DNA from: Helichrysum umbraculigerum
Taxonomy: Eukaryota > Streptophyta > Magnoliopsida > Asterales > Asteraceae
Assembly (NCBI GenBank): GCA_949592205.1
Contig: CATIUR010000004.1
Span: 67,739,837 to 67,803,836, forward strand
Reading direction: 5' to 3'
Length of the DNA: 64,000 nt
Shown here: positions 63,831 through 64,000 of the stretch, piece by piece
Position numbering within the stretch: the stretch's first letter is position 1
Layout: each line of letters begins with the position of its first letter
Notes under the pieces: generated by a model
Databases searched by the model: none
What the model was told of the DNA's origin: nothing
The model's input: only the letters and a program-made list of their open reading frames with translations
Position numbers and translations under genes: made by a program

Positions 63831-64000
63831 CGAATGAGTAAACGTAAGTAACAATCATGACACGCATGAAAATAATTGATTGTATCTAAATACGTATAAG
63901 CAAAATATTTAGATATTAAGTAGTACGCTGGTCCTAGGTATGAATACTCATCACCTAGTTGAATTGTATTAGTATAAAGGGTCTATGCTAACATATGATG
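62686..64000 (-). repeat. Element I 5' LTR, partial
   Basis: Matches 56503 onward and runs off the window. The only obvious differences are the longer (TA)n tract (63742-63826) and a CCGCGGCATCG versus CCGCGTCATCG change. A long frame across the TA repeat is not a gene. Confidence 0.93.

Larger units (their letters stand above)
56503..64000 (-). mobile_element. Element I: gag-only Ty3/gypsy retrotransposon, right LTR cut by the window edge
   Basis: Minus orientation: Met-tRNA primer site complement at 62670-62682 next to the right LTR, polypurine tract at 59762-59774 next to the left LTR. LTR start TGTGACACCCTCAAATTTCGG at 56503 and 62686. The 2.9-kb interior contains gag and a long leader but no pol, so like A it is a TR-GAG-type element. 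The 3' signature again resembles Tekay chromoviruses. Confidence 0.88.

Noticed and set aside
63601..63867. Frame with a long YIYIYI stretch
   Set aside because: Translation of the (TA)n microsatellite.

Overview
This window is plant nuclear DNA made entirely of LTR retrotransposons inserted into one another. I found no host gene, tRNA, rRNA or CRISPR array. The plant assignment rests on Ty1/copia and Ty3/gypsy elements with initiator-Met or Asp tRNA primer sites, an Athila-type ORF and LTRs of several kilobases. The gag, pol and accessory proteins look most like those of Asteraceae; this is recall-based inference, not a search result.

Elements are named here by letter. J (1-1878) is the 3' end of a Ty3/gypsy element. 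B (1879 to at least 37301) is an old, broken Ty1/copia element inserted in the J LTR and itself cut into pieces. A (3232-21512, minus strand, TSD ATTTG) is a gag-only Ty3/gypsy element in B gag. D (5749-16991, minus strand, TSD CCAAC) is a very young Sirevirus-like copia element in the A 3' LTR; its LTRs look identical and it carries gag, pol and an extra 879-residue ORF. C (23078-33287, minus strand) is a pol-less Athila/Tat-type element in B gag; its upstream LTR is joined to a truncated second copy. F (from 37302), G (from 39147) and H (40540-52197, TSD AGACC) are related Asp-primed elements, with G inside the F LTR and H inside the G LTR. I (from 56503, minus strand) is another gag-only Ty3/gypsy element inside G. 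The deepest stack is J > B > F > G > H.

Only D has a nearly intact gag-pol, with one in-frame stop in RNase H and a gag/pol frame change. A, C, H and I lack reverse transcriptase, and G shows none in the visible part, so they would need enzymes supplied in trans.

Two patterns stand out. First, the Asp-primed elements C, G and H all keep an otherwise unrecognised protein built from a helical unit of about 44 residues (signature Y-S/T-x-x-Q-R/K), even though pol is gone. H fuses it to Gag and protease, and in G and H the ORF is followed by a covarying hairpin. Second, most families here carry their own cluster of short palindromes or inverted repeats, several upstream of a TATA box and spaced about 10-11, 20-21 or 32 bp. 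Element I adds a leader with a dozen small hairpins whose stem sequences differ while pairing is kept. Together these suggest sequence-specific or structural cis elements, possibly read by element-encoded proteins.
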